Shown here piece by piece: positions 53,040-62,147 of a DNA stretch of 64,000 nucleotides. How positions within the stretch are numbered: position 1 is the stretch's first letter; every line of letters begins with the position of its first letter. The notes under the pieces are model-generated. The model ran no database searches, was not told the origin of the DNA, and saw nothing but the letters and a program-made list of their open reading frames with translations. Both the position numbers and the translations under genes were made by a program. The stretch is from Roseihalotalea indica (GTDB taxonomy: Bacteria; Bacteroidota; Bacteroidia; Cytophagales; Cyclobacteriaceae), in assembly GCF_022458895.1 (NCBI RefSeq), contig NZ_JAINFL010000003.1:124001-188000 (forward strand). The letters are read 5' to 3'.

Positions 53040-55121
53040 TTAATTTTCCAGTTTTGCTTCAGCTTCCATGGTGTCGTCCATCTCTTCATCCCATAGGTAT
53101 TTGGCAAACCACTGCCAGTTGTGCCAAACTGCCGCCAGGCGCTCCTTTGGTTTGTCAATACCGTGCCCAAAACCCTTATACACAATAAGTTTGGTATCTA
53201 CTCCTACATCCTTAAGCCCTTGGTATAGTTCATAAGCATTAGGAATAGGCACCCGCTTATCAAACTCACCGTGCTGAATGAGAGTGGGCGTAGAAGCATT
53301 GCGGATATTAGTCATGGGAGAAGTTTTGGCGTAAATATCGGGGTCATCCCAGGGCGTGGCCTGTAGGTATTGCCGGGTAAATGGGTGAATGTCAGTATTT
53401 ACATAATAGGTCATCCAGTTAGAAATGCCCGCTCCTACACTTATAGCCCGGAAACGGGAGGTGTTCGTAGCCAGAAACGCCGAAATATAGCCGCCCTGGC
53501 TCCAGCCCATCGCGCCCATGCGGGTTGTATCAATCATGTTTTGTTCCGCCAGGTAATCTACCCCCGACATCACATCCCACATATCACCCACGCCTAGATT
53601 ACGGACGTTGAGCGAGCGAAATTCTTCACCGTAACCGGCTGAGCCACGATAGTTCGGTTGCAACACCAATGCGCCTTTCTCCAGCCATTCGCGTACGGGA
53701 TACACGTATGAAACGACCGGGGTAGGAGTATCAACACCAGTAGGCCCACCGTGAATGATGACTAATAGCGGATATTGCTTGCTTGGGTCATAGTCAGCGG
53801 GTTTGTGGAGGATGCCCTCAATAGGGGTGCCATCCTGGCTGTCCCACTGAATGACCTCACTGGTTCCTTTTTTCCAGCTTTCAATCTGCTGGGTCATGTT
53901 AGAAACGGCGATAGGCTCCCACTGCTTTGTATTGGTGGTATAAATTTCGGTAAGCTGGGTAGCCGAACGCCCCTGAAGGGCCAAATCTTCGCCATTCTGA
54001 GAAAAGCTCAAAGCATACACATTGTCGGGGTTTTTCAGTACGGTCTTCGACTTACCCGACTTCGGATTAATCTCATACACATATTGACTGGTGCGTTCCC
54101 GGGCCAGGGCGTACATGCCATTCGGGTTCCAATGCAGATCATATACTTCTTCGTCAATGTCGGTAGCCAGCGGTTGTGGTTCACTTTTACCGTCTGCCTG
54201 AATTTTTAGGATCTGCCCGTTCTTGTAGAAGCTGGAAACGGTATCGCCTCCACTGGAATGATACGCAATCCACTCACCATCGGGCGACCACACCGGGTTA
54301 CCATCAAAGCCAGGAGTTTCTACCAGCGTTTTAATTTTTTTACTATCCACATCAAGAAGTGCAATGTCAGCGGTCAGAAACGATAGCAACTGTGATGTTT
54401 TCTGGCGTTGAAAGGCGATAGATTTGCCATCTGGCGACCAGGAAAAACTACTCACCGAAAAGTGGCTGCCTTTCGTCAATCGGGCTGGTTGGGGGCGTTG
54501 TACGCAATCTTCATTGTCGGTAGAGTCATTGGCGCAAGGTACTTCTTCGGGGCGGGGCCACATATCTGGCTTTATCTCCAGGGCCCACAAATGGCGTTGA
54601 TAATACTCTTCATCTTCCACCGCAAACTCACCAAACCGTTCTTTCCGCTCTTCCGCCTTATCCAGATCCTTATCTTCTTTGGTAAATGCAATGCGTAGTT
54701 CGGTAGGCGACCAGGCAAAATCCTGAATGCCTTCTTCTTCAAAAGTAATCTGTTGCGCTTCACCCCCCGCTGCCCGGATCATGTATACCTGATTTTCGCC
54801 ATCTCGGTCAGCCAAAAAAGCAATCCACTGGCTATCAAAAGACCATTGAGGTTGAGTACTGCTGCCTTTTTTAGTATTGGTAAGCTGAAAAGGGTTGTAA
54901 CCTTCTTTATAAAGCCATATTTCTTCGTCGTAACGATTCTCTTTCCAATCGGTGCTGCGGACTAAATAAGCTACCATGCGCCCGTCGGGAGAGATTTGGG
55001 GGTTGTAAGCACTGCGAAGCGACAGAACTTCCTCAAAGCGGCGCGTAGCTTCTTTAGACTGGCCGTAAGTGGCCATAGTAGCTACACTTATTAGGAAAAA
55101 AATGAATGCAATCATCCGCAT
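53040..55121 (-). CDS. Secreted S9 family prolyl oligopeptidase-like peptidase
   Basis: 693 residues with a signal peptide (about 1-20, ending MATYGQ). N-terminal WD40-like (PD40) propeller to about residue 400 (SPTELRIAFTKEDKDL, FSWSPDGKSIAFQRQK), then the alpha/beta-hydrolase catalytic domain: nucleophile S541 in GWSQGGYIS, Asp in HGEFDKRVPIPNA, His in GFGHGIDKP. Full length for dipeptidyl-peptidase/acylaminoacyl-type S9 enzymes. Degrades oligopeptides in the periplasm or outside. Monocistronic. Confidence 0.94.
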   Translation of the reverse strand: MRMIAFIFFLISVATMATYGQSKEATRRFEEVLSLRSAYNPQISPDGRMVAYLVRSTDWKENRYDEEIWLYKEGYNPFQLTNTKKGSSTQPQWSFDSQWIAFLADRDGENQVYMIRAAGGEAQQITFEEEGIQDFAWSPTELRIAFTKEDKDLDKAEERKERFGEFAVEDEEYYQRHLWALEIKPDMWPRPEEVPCANDSTDNEDCVQRPQPARLTKGSHFSVSSFSWSPDGKSIAFQRQKTSQLLSFLTADIALLDVDSKKIKTLVETPGFDGNPVWSPDGEWIAYHSSGGDTVSSFYKNGQILKIQADGKSEPQPLATDIDEEVYDLHWNPNGMYALARERTSQYVYEINPKSGKSKTVLKNPDNVYALSFSQNGEDLALQGRSATQLTEIYTTNTKQWEPIAVSNMTQQIESWKKGTSEVIQWDSQDGTPIEGILHKPADYDPSKQYPLLVIIHGGPTGVDTPTPVVSYVYPVREWLEKGALVLQPNYRGSAGYGEEFRSLNVRNLGVGDMWDVMSGVDYLAEQNMIDTTRMGAMGWSQGGYISAFLATNTSRFRAISVGAGISNWMTYYVNTDIHPFTRQYLQATPWDDPDIYAKTSPMTNIRNASTPTLIQHGEFDKRVPIPNAYELYQGLKDVGVDTKLIVYKGFGHGIDKPKERLAAVWHNWQWFAKYLWDEEMDDTMEAEAKLEN

Positions 55122-55279
55122 ATCCTGAAGAATTAAGGTGAAAACGGAAAACTATAAGTTGAGGACAAAGTTCGGAAAATCCAAATGCCTACGCAGGCTA
55201 ATTACTTAATGCCCTGTCTGTTACTACTTCCTTTTAATACTCGATGCGTCCTGTTATTTGAATAATTACAATAACATAT

Positions 55280-55295
55280 TATTACATATGTAATA
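55280..55295. other. AT-rich palindrome with T-run
   Basis: In the AT-rich gap 55122-55421, TATTACAT and ATGTAATA form a perfect 16-bp palindrome followed by TTTTTT. It may be a weak terminator or an operator. Apart from the promoter box at 55392 nothing else was seen in the gap. Confidence 0.4.
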
Positions 55296-55391
55296 TTTTT
55301 TATACTTTTACATATATAAATAGTATGTAAATTCATTTTAAAATAACTTATATCTATTTATTATGAAATATATGCTCTGACAGGCGTACTT

Positions 55392-55399
55392 TATTTTTG
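55392..55399 (+). promoter_or_regulatory. Candidate -7 promoter box for the S8 protease
   Basis: TATTTTTG fits TAnnTTTG, 22 bases before the start codon at 55422. No good TTTG -33 element at the right spacing was found. Confidence 0.4.
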
Positions 55400-55421
55400 A
55401 TTTTTAAAACTACACAGCTTA

Positions 55422-58400
55422 ATGACGTACTTTTACAGAATTACTCCACATTGGCTGAGTATGCTCATTTTTTTCTGTTGGGTTGCTGGCCAATCAGCTC
55501 AGGCTCAGTCTGACTCTCTGCTGCAGCATAAAATCTGGGTAAAACTTAATTCACCGCTTCCTTCTGATCTTCATTCGCAAAGCAACCTCGAAACAGGCAA
55601 AACGTCTTTTGATCAGCTTAGTCAGGGTTGTGGGGTCGTTCGCATACAAAGAGTTTTTGCGCCTACTCAAAAGTTTGAGAAAGCCCACCGGCAATACGGA
55701 TTGGATCTGTGGTATGAAGTGCAGTTTGTAGATACACTGACTACCGCCGTACATGAGTTAGCTTCATTATTTTGTAAGAATCAGTGGGTTACTACTGCTG
55801 AAGCTATTCCGGTACGAACTCACTTTTATTCTACCAAGGCCTCTGATGAACTGGATACTATTGGCTGGAACGATCCGCGTTACAAGGAGCAATGGCATTA
55901 TAACAATACCGGACAGAGTGACGGAACTCCCGGAGCGGATATACACCTTTCCTCCGCCTGGCCAATTAACAATGGCGATAGCAGTGTGATTGTGGCTATA
56001 ATTGATGGTGGAATTGATGTGAAGCACGAGGATTTAAAGGGTGCGATGTGGGTGAACCAAGGTGAGCAGCAAGGCACGCCGCTGGTAGATGACGATGGTA
56101 ACGGATACGTAGATGACATATATGGATATGGCTTTGGCGACAAACGCAGTGAGATACATTCAGATCGCCACGGAACCCACGTGGCAGGTACGATAGGGGC
56201 TATTAATAACAATAAAGTAGGGGTATCCGGAGTGGCCGGGGGCGATGGCAAGCATCCCGGTGTGCGTCTCATGAGTTGCGCAGCGTTTGGTATATATGGA
56301 CAGGGAGGTTTTCCGGAAGCTTTTGTGTATGCGGCTGATAATGGTGCCGTGATTGCCCAAAACAGTTGGGGTGGGGGCGGAAAAAGCCAGATACTGGAAG
56401 ATGCCATCCGTTACTTTACCGAGCGCGCCGGTTATGATAATACCGACGAAAAATTTGAGCAGCGTATTCAAACCGGGCCTATGGCGGGCGGGTTGGTAGT
56501 TTTTGCGGCTGGCAATAATAGTTCTGACCGAAAAAAGATTGCTTATCCGGCGTCTTTAGAATCGGTACTGACGGTTGCTGCACTGGATCATAAAGATATA
56601 AAATCAGGGTTTTCTAATTATGGCGATTGGGTGGATATTGCTGCGCCGGGTTCGGAGATTTTGAGCACTCTCCCTGGCAATTCATACGGGTACCTGTCGG
56701 GCACTTCCATGGCCTGCCCTCATGTGTCGGGAGTAGCCGCTTTGGCGGTTTCTCGCTTTAAGCGCACCGGTTTTACCAGTGAGCATCTTCGGCGAATGCT
56801 GCTGGCTGGGGTGGACAATATTGATGCCGTAAACCCTTCGTTAGAAGGACAGCTTGGAAGCGGAAGGGTTAATGCCTATCGGGTGCTGTCGTCCGATACC
56901 AAATTACCTCCGGCAGCCGTCGCTGACCTGGCTCAGACCGAGGTTACTTTTCACTCGGCATTGTTCACTCTCACCGCTACGGGAGCCGATGGTGCTTTGG
57001 GTTCGGCAGCCCAATATGATCTTAGATTTTCTACCAAACCGATTAATAAAGATAATTTTGCTGAAGCTCAACAAGCTTTTGTCTCTCGCCTGCCTTTACC
57101 CTCAGGAAGTAGTGATACGCTGGAGGTAACCGGGCTGCAAGCCAACACAACCTATTATTTTGCACTTAAAGTTATAGATCTGCTCAACTATAGTTCTGCT
57201 CTTTCTAATATTGTTACTGTTAAGACACTGGAGCCCCCTTATATTCAGGTGCAGCCCAAGGTACTAGCAGCGACTGTAGAAGCCAGAACCTCTCTAATAG
57301 ACACGTTAGTTATTGATAACTCTCAGGGAAAAAGCCCACTGACTTTTAACATAGCGATGGATAGTGCTGATGCCTCCTTAGAGTGGTTTCATTGGTCTCT
57401 GGATTCGGGTGTGGTAGCTGCTGGTAAGTCGCTGATTGTTCGGGTAGTCTGGGATACTCGCCGTCTATATGCAGGTGATTATGAAGCAACCCTGGTCGTT
57501 ACCAGCAATGACCCTGAAAATCCAACGGTAGAAGTTCCCCTTCGCTTGACAGTTACGGGTACGCCTGCATTAAGTGTGTCTGCATCTACGCTGAATTATG
57601 GCAATGTCTATCTTACCTTTTCCCATAAAGGATTACTGGAAATTCGTAATGTGGGTACCGATACGCTCAACATTGAAAGTATTGAAGCTAACACGAGAGT
57701 GTTCCAATCAGACACTTCAGTTTTCAATATTCCTCCAGGTGAGCAACGGACAGTAACCATAACATTCACACCTGAAACAGAAGGTGAATATTCAAATGCT
57801 CTTACTATTCACAGTAATGACCCTGAGAATGATTCGTATATCGTAGGGTTAAAGGCTCAGGCATTGGTGCCGCCACCACTTCTAACAACGCCGGAGAAAA
57901 TTCAGCAAGAAATAGAGCAGGGGAAGAGTTATCAAAGAAACATTCGCCTGCAGAATACCAGCTTTACAGATACGCTTTTCTGGAATGTTGAAGAAGATAC
58001 GCCGGGATGGCTTTCATTATCGGGTTATTCGGGGATGTTAGAGCCTCGGGCAAAGTCTCAACTTATGCTTACCTTATCCGCAGAAAATGTAGAAATAGGC
58101 AGCTATTCAACGGAAATTAGCTTTCAGGTTTCCGACGATGATGTTGAAGCACTTCCGGTTTTTCTGGATGTGGTGCCGCTCAATCTGCCACCAATCTGGA
58201 CCGACTCGCTACTGGATTTTTCAGTGCGTATAGAAGAAGCGGAAGTCGAAATCAATCTGGCCAATTATATTAGTGACCCTGAACAGGATATCCTTCGCTT
58301 TAACTTTCAGTTAAAGGAGCCTGGTAAAGCAATTGTGAGGACAGAGAATGGCTCATTGATCATTCAGCCCCAGGCGCTTGGTAGTTTTCAGGGAAGCCTC

Positions 58401-59309
58401 ACCGCCACTGATGAGAAAGGAAATCAAGCTACTGTAAGTGTCTCCATTGAGGTGCTACCGACTAATCGTACGCCCCAACCTGTTAGCGAGATAATAGCCA
58501 TGACAATGAGGCTTTCAGATCAGCCCTTTACTATCGACCTAGATTCGTTATTTCTTGACCCTGACGGGGATTTTTTACTCTACAGCTTTGCCCGACCTTT
58601 CTCCTCACCCGACGATCTGGTAGCTTTGCAAGACTCGGTGGTTAATCTGCACATTGAAAATCAAATGTTGATCGGGCAAACAAGGGCACTCGGCCAGGGT
58701 AAGGTGCTCATTTACGCCTATGATCCGTCGGGTGAGTATGCCACTACTAGGTTGGATTTCTCAGTATTACCTCCTAATCATGCTCCTTTGGTGCAGCAGA
58801 CAATTGACTCCCAGCAGCTCATCGAGCAGGAGCAGTTTACCTTAAACCTGTCGGCCCTCTTTCGTGACCCGGATGAAGACACGCTAATCTACCAGGTGGC
58901 GGTGGACGATACTACAGTGGCCCAGGCTGCTGTAAAGTCAGGAATGTTAAGTATTACCGCTTTAGCGATTGGAGAAACCATGGTTACAGTAACGGCGTGG
59001 GATGAAGCTGGCGAGAGAGTCTCTCATTCTTTTAATATTATTGTGGCCCGGGTAACAGCTGTTGTCCCTTCCCAGGAAGAAGCATTACAACTGTATCCTA
59101 ACCCGGCATCTGAGTGGGTGCACATTATATATCCTAACGTCCAGAAAGTACAGGTATATGATACCCAGGGAACAATGCTTTATGAGGCAAGAGCTACTAT
59201 GACAGGAAGCATTCATTTCTCAGTAGCTTCTCTACCTCGCGGAGTGTATCAGGTTGTAGTATTCACTCAACACGGACCAGTCCACCGTACATCCATGATT
59301 CGAGAGTGA
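55422..59309 (+). CDS. T9SS-exported S8 subtilisin-like protease
   Basis: 1295 residues. Signal peptide (about 1-28, ending QSAQAQ), propeptide-like region to about 150, then the S8 catalytic domain with D195 (IIDGGIDVKHE), H250 (RHGTHVAGTIG) and S429 (SGTSMACPHVSG). Next a fibronectin type III domain (about 500-600), choice-of-anchor/HYDIN-like repeats with NDPENPTVEVPLRLTV, cadherin/HYR-like repeats, and a C-terminal type A T9SS sorting domain (LYPNPASEWVHI ... VASLPRGVYQVVV). Extracellular protease secreted by the gliding-linked type IX system. Confidence 0.95.
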   Translation: MTYFYRITPHWLSMLIFFCWVAGQSAQAQSDSLLQHKIWVKLNSPLPSDLHSQSNLETGKTSFDQLSQGCGVVRIQRVFAPTQKFEKAHRQYGLDLWYEVQFVDTLTTAVHELASLFCKNQWVTTAEAIPVRTHFYSTKASDELDTIGWNDPRYKEQWHYNNTGQSDGTPGADIHLSSAWPINNGDSSVIVAIIDGGIDVKHEDLKGAMWVNQGEQQGTPLVDDDGNGYVDDIYGYGFGDKRSEIHSDRHGTHVAGTIGAINNNKVGVSGVAGGDGKHPGVRLMSCAAFGIYGQGGFPEAFVYAADNGAVIAQNSWGGGGKSQILEDAIRYFTERAGYDNTDEKFEQRIQTGPMAGGLVVFAAGNNSSDRKKIAYPASLESVLTVAALDHKDIKSGFSNYGDWVDIAAPGSEILSTLPGNSYGYLSGTSMACPHVSGVAALAVSRFKRTGFTSEHLRRMLLAGVDNIDAVNPSLEGQLGSGRVNAYRVLSSDTKLPPAAVADLAQTEVTFHSALFTLTATGADGALGSAAQYDLRFSTKPINKDNFAEAQQAFVSRLPLPSGSSDTLEVTGLQANTTYYFALKVIDLLNYSSALSNIVTVKTLEPPYIQVQPKVLAATVEARTSLIDTLVIDNSQGKSPLTFNIAMDSADASLEWFHWSLDSGVVAAGKSLIVRVVWDTRRLYAGDYEATLVVTSNDPENPTVEVPLRLTVTGTPALSVSASTLNYGNVYLTFSHKGLLEIRNVGTDTLNIESIEANTRVFQSDTSVFNIPPGEQRTVTITFTPETEGEYSNALTIHSNDPENDSYIVGLKAQALVPPPLLTTPEKIQQEIEQGKSYQRNIRLQNTSFTDTLFWNVEEDTPGWLSLSGYSGMLEPRAKSQLMLTLSAENVEIGSYSTEISFQVSDDDVEALPVFLDVVPLNLPPIWTDSLLDFSVRIEEAEVEINLANYISDPEQDILRFNFQLKEPGKAIVRTENGSLIIQPQALGSFQGSLTATDEKGNQATVSVSIEVLPTNRTPQPVSEIIAMTMRLSDQPFTIDLDSLFLDPDGDFLLYSFARPFSSPDDLVALQDSVVNLHIENQMLIGQTRALGQGKVLIYAYDPSGEYATTRLDFSVLPPNHAPLVQQTIDSQQLIEQEQFTLNLSALFRDPDEDTLIYQVAVDDTTVAQAAVKSGMLSITALAIGETMVTVTAWDEAGERVSHSFNIIVARVTAVVPSQEEALQLYPNPASEWVHIIYPNVQKVQVYDTQGTMLYEARATMTGSIHFSVASLPRGVYQVVVFTQHGPVHRTSMIRE

Positions 59310-59350
59310 TTTATTCACCGGCAACCTATTGGTAAAAACATGTTGGCGGG

Positions 59351-59388
59351 TGGCAGTAAGCGTACAGACTTCTGAAGGTCTACTGCCA
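59351..59388. terminator. Bidirectional hairpin between convergent genes
   Basis: TGGCAGTA at 59351-59358 pairs with TACTGCCA at 59381-59388, with an inner stem AGACTTC/GAAGGTCT (one bulge). It sits between the S8 protease (ends 59309) and the lipoprotein gene (ends 59410). No T-run. Confidence 0.45.
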
Positions 59389-59409
59389 TCCGGTTAATCA
59401 ACCATCATC

Positions 59410-60633
59410 CTAGTGATCCCGGTAAAACCGGTTTAAGCTAGCTGTCAGCTGATCGTACAGAGGTTTGGTAAATTCTACAAAAAGCTGCTGAGGTGGGGGA
59501 GGCGTTGCTTGCCGCAATTTGCATAAGGCTGCCTGCTCTTCCGTTAAAGCTCGCTTGTCGCCCTGGTAGTGTCCCCATTCAGCAAACCAGATATGCTCAC
59601 CTTGCAAATCATCTCGTAGCAAAGTGCGGTTGTTGTTGCCATCCACAATGGTTAGCCCCAAAATTCCGCCTGATTTAATTTCCACCCGGTTGGTGATTAG
59701 CTTAGCGGTCACTTTATTGTAAACCGGTTGCTTCTTTTTTGCACTCTTTTCTACAGTCACTGACTGCTCTGCCTGAACCGAGGTGCGGCTACGTGATTTA
59801 GAGGATGTCTCAATTTCTACTTCACCTACTTTTACACTATCGGCACTGGTCACCGTTTCTTCTTTCTGGAAGGTGTGAGTCTGCCCCACAGCAAAATCCT
59901 CGAACTGTAAATTAACAACATGGTCAGGGTAGTCCAAACCGGCTCGGCGAGCTTCTTTAGGATCATAAAAGGCGATAAATTCATTACTGCGCTCATAGTT
60001 GCGTAGGTAGTCTCGCACCTGATCATAAAAAAAGTCGGCACTTACTTGGTAATAGCGGGAAGGTACCGGTTGGGTTTCCACTACTACTCTCAGCGTGCCA
60101 GCATCCCTGGCTTCCTGCATGCGGCGTTCTACATCCTTATATCCAGCTACATACTGGTCAGCCTGTTGAAAATGACGATAAGCCTGTCGGGCACTTTCAA
60201 TGGTATTCTTGCGAAACTCGCGTTCACCGGCAGCATATTGCTCAGCAGCAGCTTTGTTTTTAGCCACACCATACTCCTTGTAAAAAGACCGTGGATTGGA
60301 AATAACTTTTCTGGCAGCAGGTGAAGCTTTTATTGTCTCATACATACCATTCAGCAGCTGAAAAGTGTTGGCCGTTTTGCTCCAGCGTTGAGCATCATTG
60401 GTTTTTTCAGCGCGATCAATATCACCTAGCAACTGATCTACTGCCAGAGGGTATGCCTGACGCAGAGCAGTTTTAGCTTTTTTATTATTCGGGCTTTTAC
60501 GCAGTTTTTCGGTGGCTTTAATAACGGCACCGTAATAGTTGCCCTGTTCCAGTAATTTTTTACTAGAGGTACACTGCACAACCAACATTGTCGCCAGCAG
60601 TATGTATCCGTAATAGATTGGCTTCAGCTTCAT
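59410..60633 (-). CDS. TPR-like helical lipoprotein
   Basis: 407 residues. Lipoprotein signal with cysteine 21 (ATMLVVQC). Residues about 25-170 are helix pairs of TPR type (LLEQGNYYGAVIKATEKLRK, ESARQAYRHFQQADQYVAGY). The C-terminal half is beta-rich (VVNLQFEDFAVGQTHTF, then EIETSSKSRSRTSVQAEQSV). No family recognised. Likely outer-membrane anchored in the periplasm. It follows the class V aminotransferase-fold gene on the same strand by 60 bp. Confidence 0.8.
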   Translation of the reverse strand: MKLKPIYYGYILLATMLVVQCTSSKKLLEQGNYYGAVIKATEKLRKSPNNKKAKTALRQAYPLAVDQLLGDIDRAEKTNDAQRWSKTANTFQLLNGMYETIKASPAARKVISNPRSFYKEYGVAKNKAAAEQYAAGEREFRKNTIESARQAYRHFQQADQYVAGYKDVERRMQEARDAGTLRVVVETQPVPSRYYQVSADFFYDQVRDYLRNYERSNEFIAFYDPKEARRAGLDYPDHVVNLQFEDFAVGQTHTFQKEETVTSADSVKVGEVEIETSSKSRSRTSVQAEQSVTVEKSAKKKQPVYNKVTAKLITNRVEIKSGGILGLTIVDGNNNRTLLRDDLQGEHIWFAEWGHYQGDKRALTEEQAALCKLRQATPPPPQQLFVEFTKPLYDQLTASLNRFYRDH

Positions 60634-60692
60634 AACTTACAAGAGTGTTCCTACAAGTCTCTATGCCAAAAACGCGCCAAACTACACTACAT

Positions 60693-62006
60693 TTACCGCA
60701 TAGATTGTTTAGGTTGCTCATCGGCAAAAGCCAGTAGCGCTTTAGATAAACGGTCCAGATCGCTCAGTTTGGTGTAAACATGCGGGGTGATACGAACTCC
60801 ATTCAGCGCTTCCCATTTAACCGGGGTTGCGTGAATTTTATATTCATTAAACAGCCGATTATTTACGTCTCCAGCTTCCATGCCCAAAATACCCACATTA
60901 CACAAAGCACCGGAAAATTCAGGCGAGAGCGGAGTATTAATCTGAATATTAGGGTGGTCTTTGACCTGATCTACCCAGTAGCGTTTGAGGTAATGCAAGC
61001 GGGCTCTTTTTCGCTCGGCCCCAATAGCATTATGAAAATCAATGGCCTGCCCAATAGCTTGCTCAGGAGCAAAAGAACGGGTGCCCAGGCTTTCAAACTT
61101 TCTAATATCATCGCGTTCGGGCTCATGATCGGGAATGAGAGGCCAGAGGTCGGCAATATGTTCCTTTTTAACGTGGATCATGCCGGTGCCGAAAGGTGCG
61201 CAGAGCCATTTGTGCAGGCTAGTACCGTAATAGTCACAGCCTAATTCGGTGAGGTTGGAATCAATGTGGGCGAAGGCATGGGCGCCATCCACTACAGTTT
61301 TGATGCCTCGCTTTCGGGCTTCGGCACAAATTTTCTGTGGCGGCACTACCTGCCCCGACCAGTTCACCAGTTGCGTGATATGAATTACCTTGGTTTTGGG
61401 AGTGATCGCTTCAATATATCGTTGGGCAATGGCATCTTCGTCTTCCATGCCGATATCCAGCGTAATCCAGTTTAGCTTAATGCCGTCGCGTTTGGCTCGT
61501 TGCTTATAGGCGTTCACCATGTTAGGGTAGTCGTATTTGCTGAGCACTACTTCATCACCTTTTTGCAGATTCATGCCAAAAATGATGGTATCCAGCGCCT
61601 CGGTAGCATTACGGTTGATGGCAACCTCCTCGGGCGAGCATCCGGCTACATCGGCCAGTTTCATCCGCAACGATTCCCGCCCCTGGTCCAGAATGCGCCA
61701 CATGTAGTAGGAGGGAGCTTCGTTGGAAAGGTGATAGTAACGATCTACCGCATCCTGCACAATCTTAGGCTGCGGACTCACCCCACCATTGTTCAGGTTA
61801 ATAATATTAGGAGAGACAGTATATGCTTGCTGTATGCTTCTCCACAAGTCTTCGTCCTGCGCAGCATCTTCGGGAGATAAGCGATTTAACTGCAATAGCG
61901 ATTCAGAAAGCTCACCCGCAAGCACATTGGTCATGAAGGGGCTGAGGGAAAGGGCACTGCCGGCCCCGGCTAATTTTTTCAGGAAAGAGCGTCGTAGATT
62001 AGGCAT
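60693..62006 (-). CDS. Class V aminotransferase-fold enzyme, isopenicillin-N-epimerase-like
   Basis: 437 residues with an N-terminal Tat-like signal (RRSFLKKLAGAGSALSLSPF). PLP-dependent fold-type I: INLNNGGVSPQPKIVQDAVD at the start, AINRNATEALDTIIFGMN, VDGAHAFAHID, and the PLP lysine K266 in TSLHKWLCAPFG. Closest in pattern to isopenicillin N epimerase-type proteins. It could epimerise or desulfurate amino acids in the periplasm. Upstream on the same strand is a D-amino-acid-oxidase-like gene with a similar signal, 141 bp away across a repeat array. Confidence 0.88.
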   Translation of the reverse strand: MPNLRRSFLKKLAGAGSALSLSPFMTNVLAGELSESLLQLNRLSPEDAAQDEDLWRSIQQAYTVSPNIINLNNGGVSPQPKIVQDAVDRYYHLSNEAPSYYMWRILDQGRESLRMKLADVAGCSPEEVAINRNATEALDTIIFGMNLQKGDEVVLSKYDYPNMVNAYKQRAKRDGIKLNWITLDIGMEDEDAIAQRYIEAITPKTKVIHITQLVNWSGQVVPPQKICAEARKRGIKTVVDGAHAFAHIDSNLTELGCDYYGTSLHKWLCAPFGTGMIHVKKEHIADLWPLIPDHEPERDDIRKFESLGTRSFAPEQAIGQAIDFHNAIGAERKRARLHYLKRYWVDQVKDHPNIQINTPLSPEFSGALCNVGILGMEAGDVNNRLFNEYKIHATPVKWEALNGVRITPHVYTKLSDLDRLSKALLAFADEQPKQSMR

Positions 62007-62009
62007 TGA

Positions 62010-62147
62010 ATTGATTGTTAAATGGTTTGATTGTTCAATTGCTGGATGGCTGATTGTTGGATTGTTTAAATTGCTAATTGGTTGAATTGCTTAAATTTGC
62101 ACATTGCACCATTCCATGGCGGCATTCCACATTGCACATTGTCCTTT
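62010..62147. repeat. 7-8-nt repeat arrays (CAAT and GCACATT types)
   Basis: From 62010 to about 62085 the complement reads as CAATnnAA-type steps (CAATTCAA, CCAATTAG, CAATCCAA, CAATTGAA). From about 62097 come 7-nt steps GCACATT, GCACCAT, CGGCATT, CCACATT, GCACATT. The array fills the whole gap between the two Tat-exported enzyme genes. Confidence 0.6.
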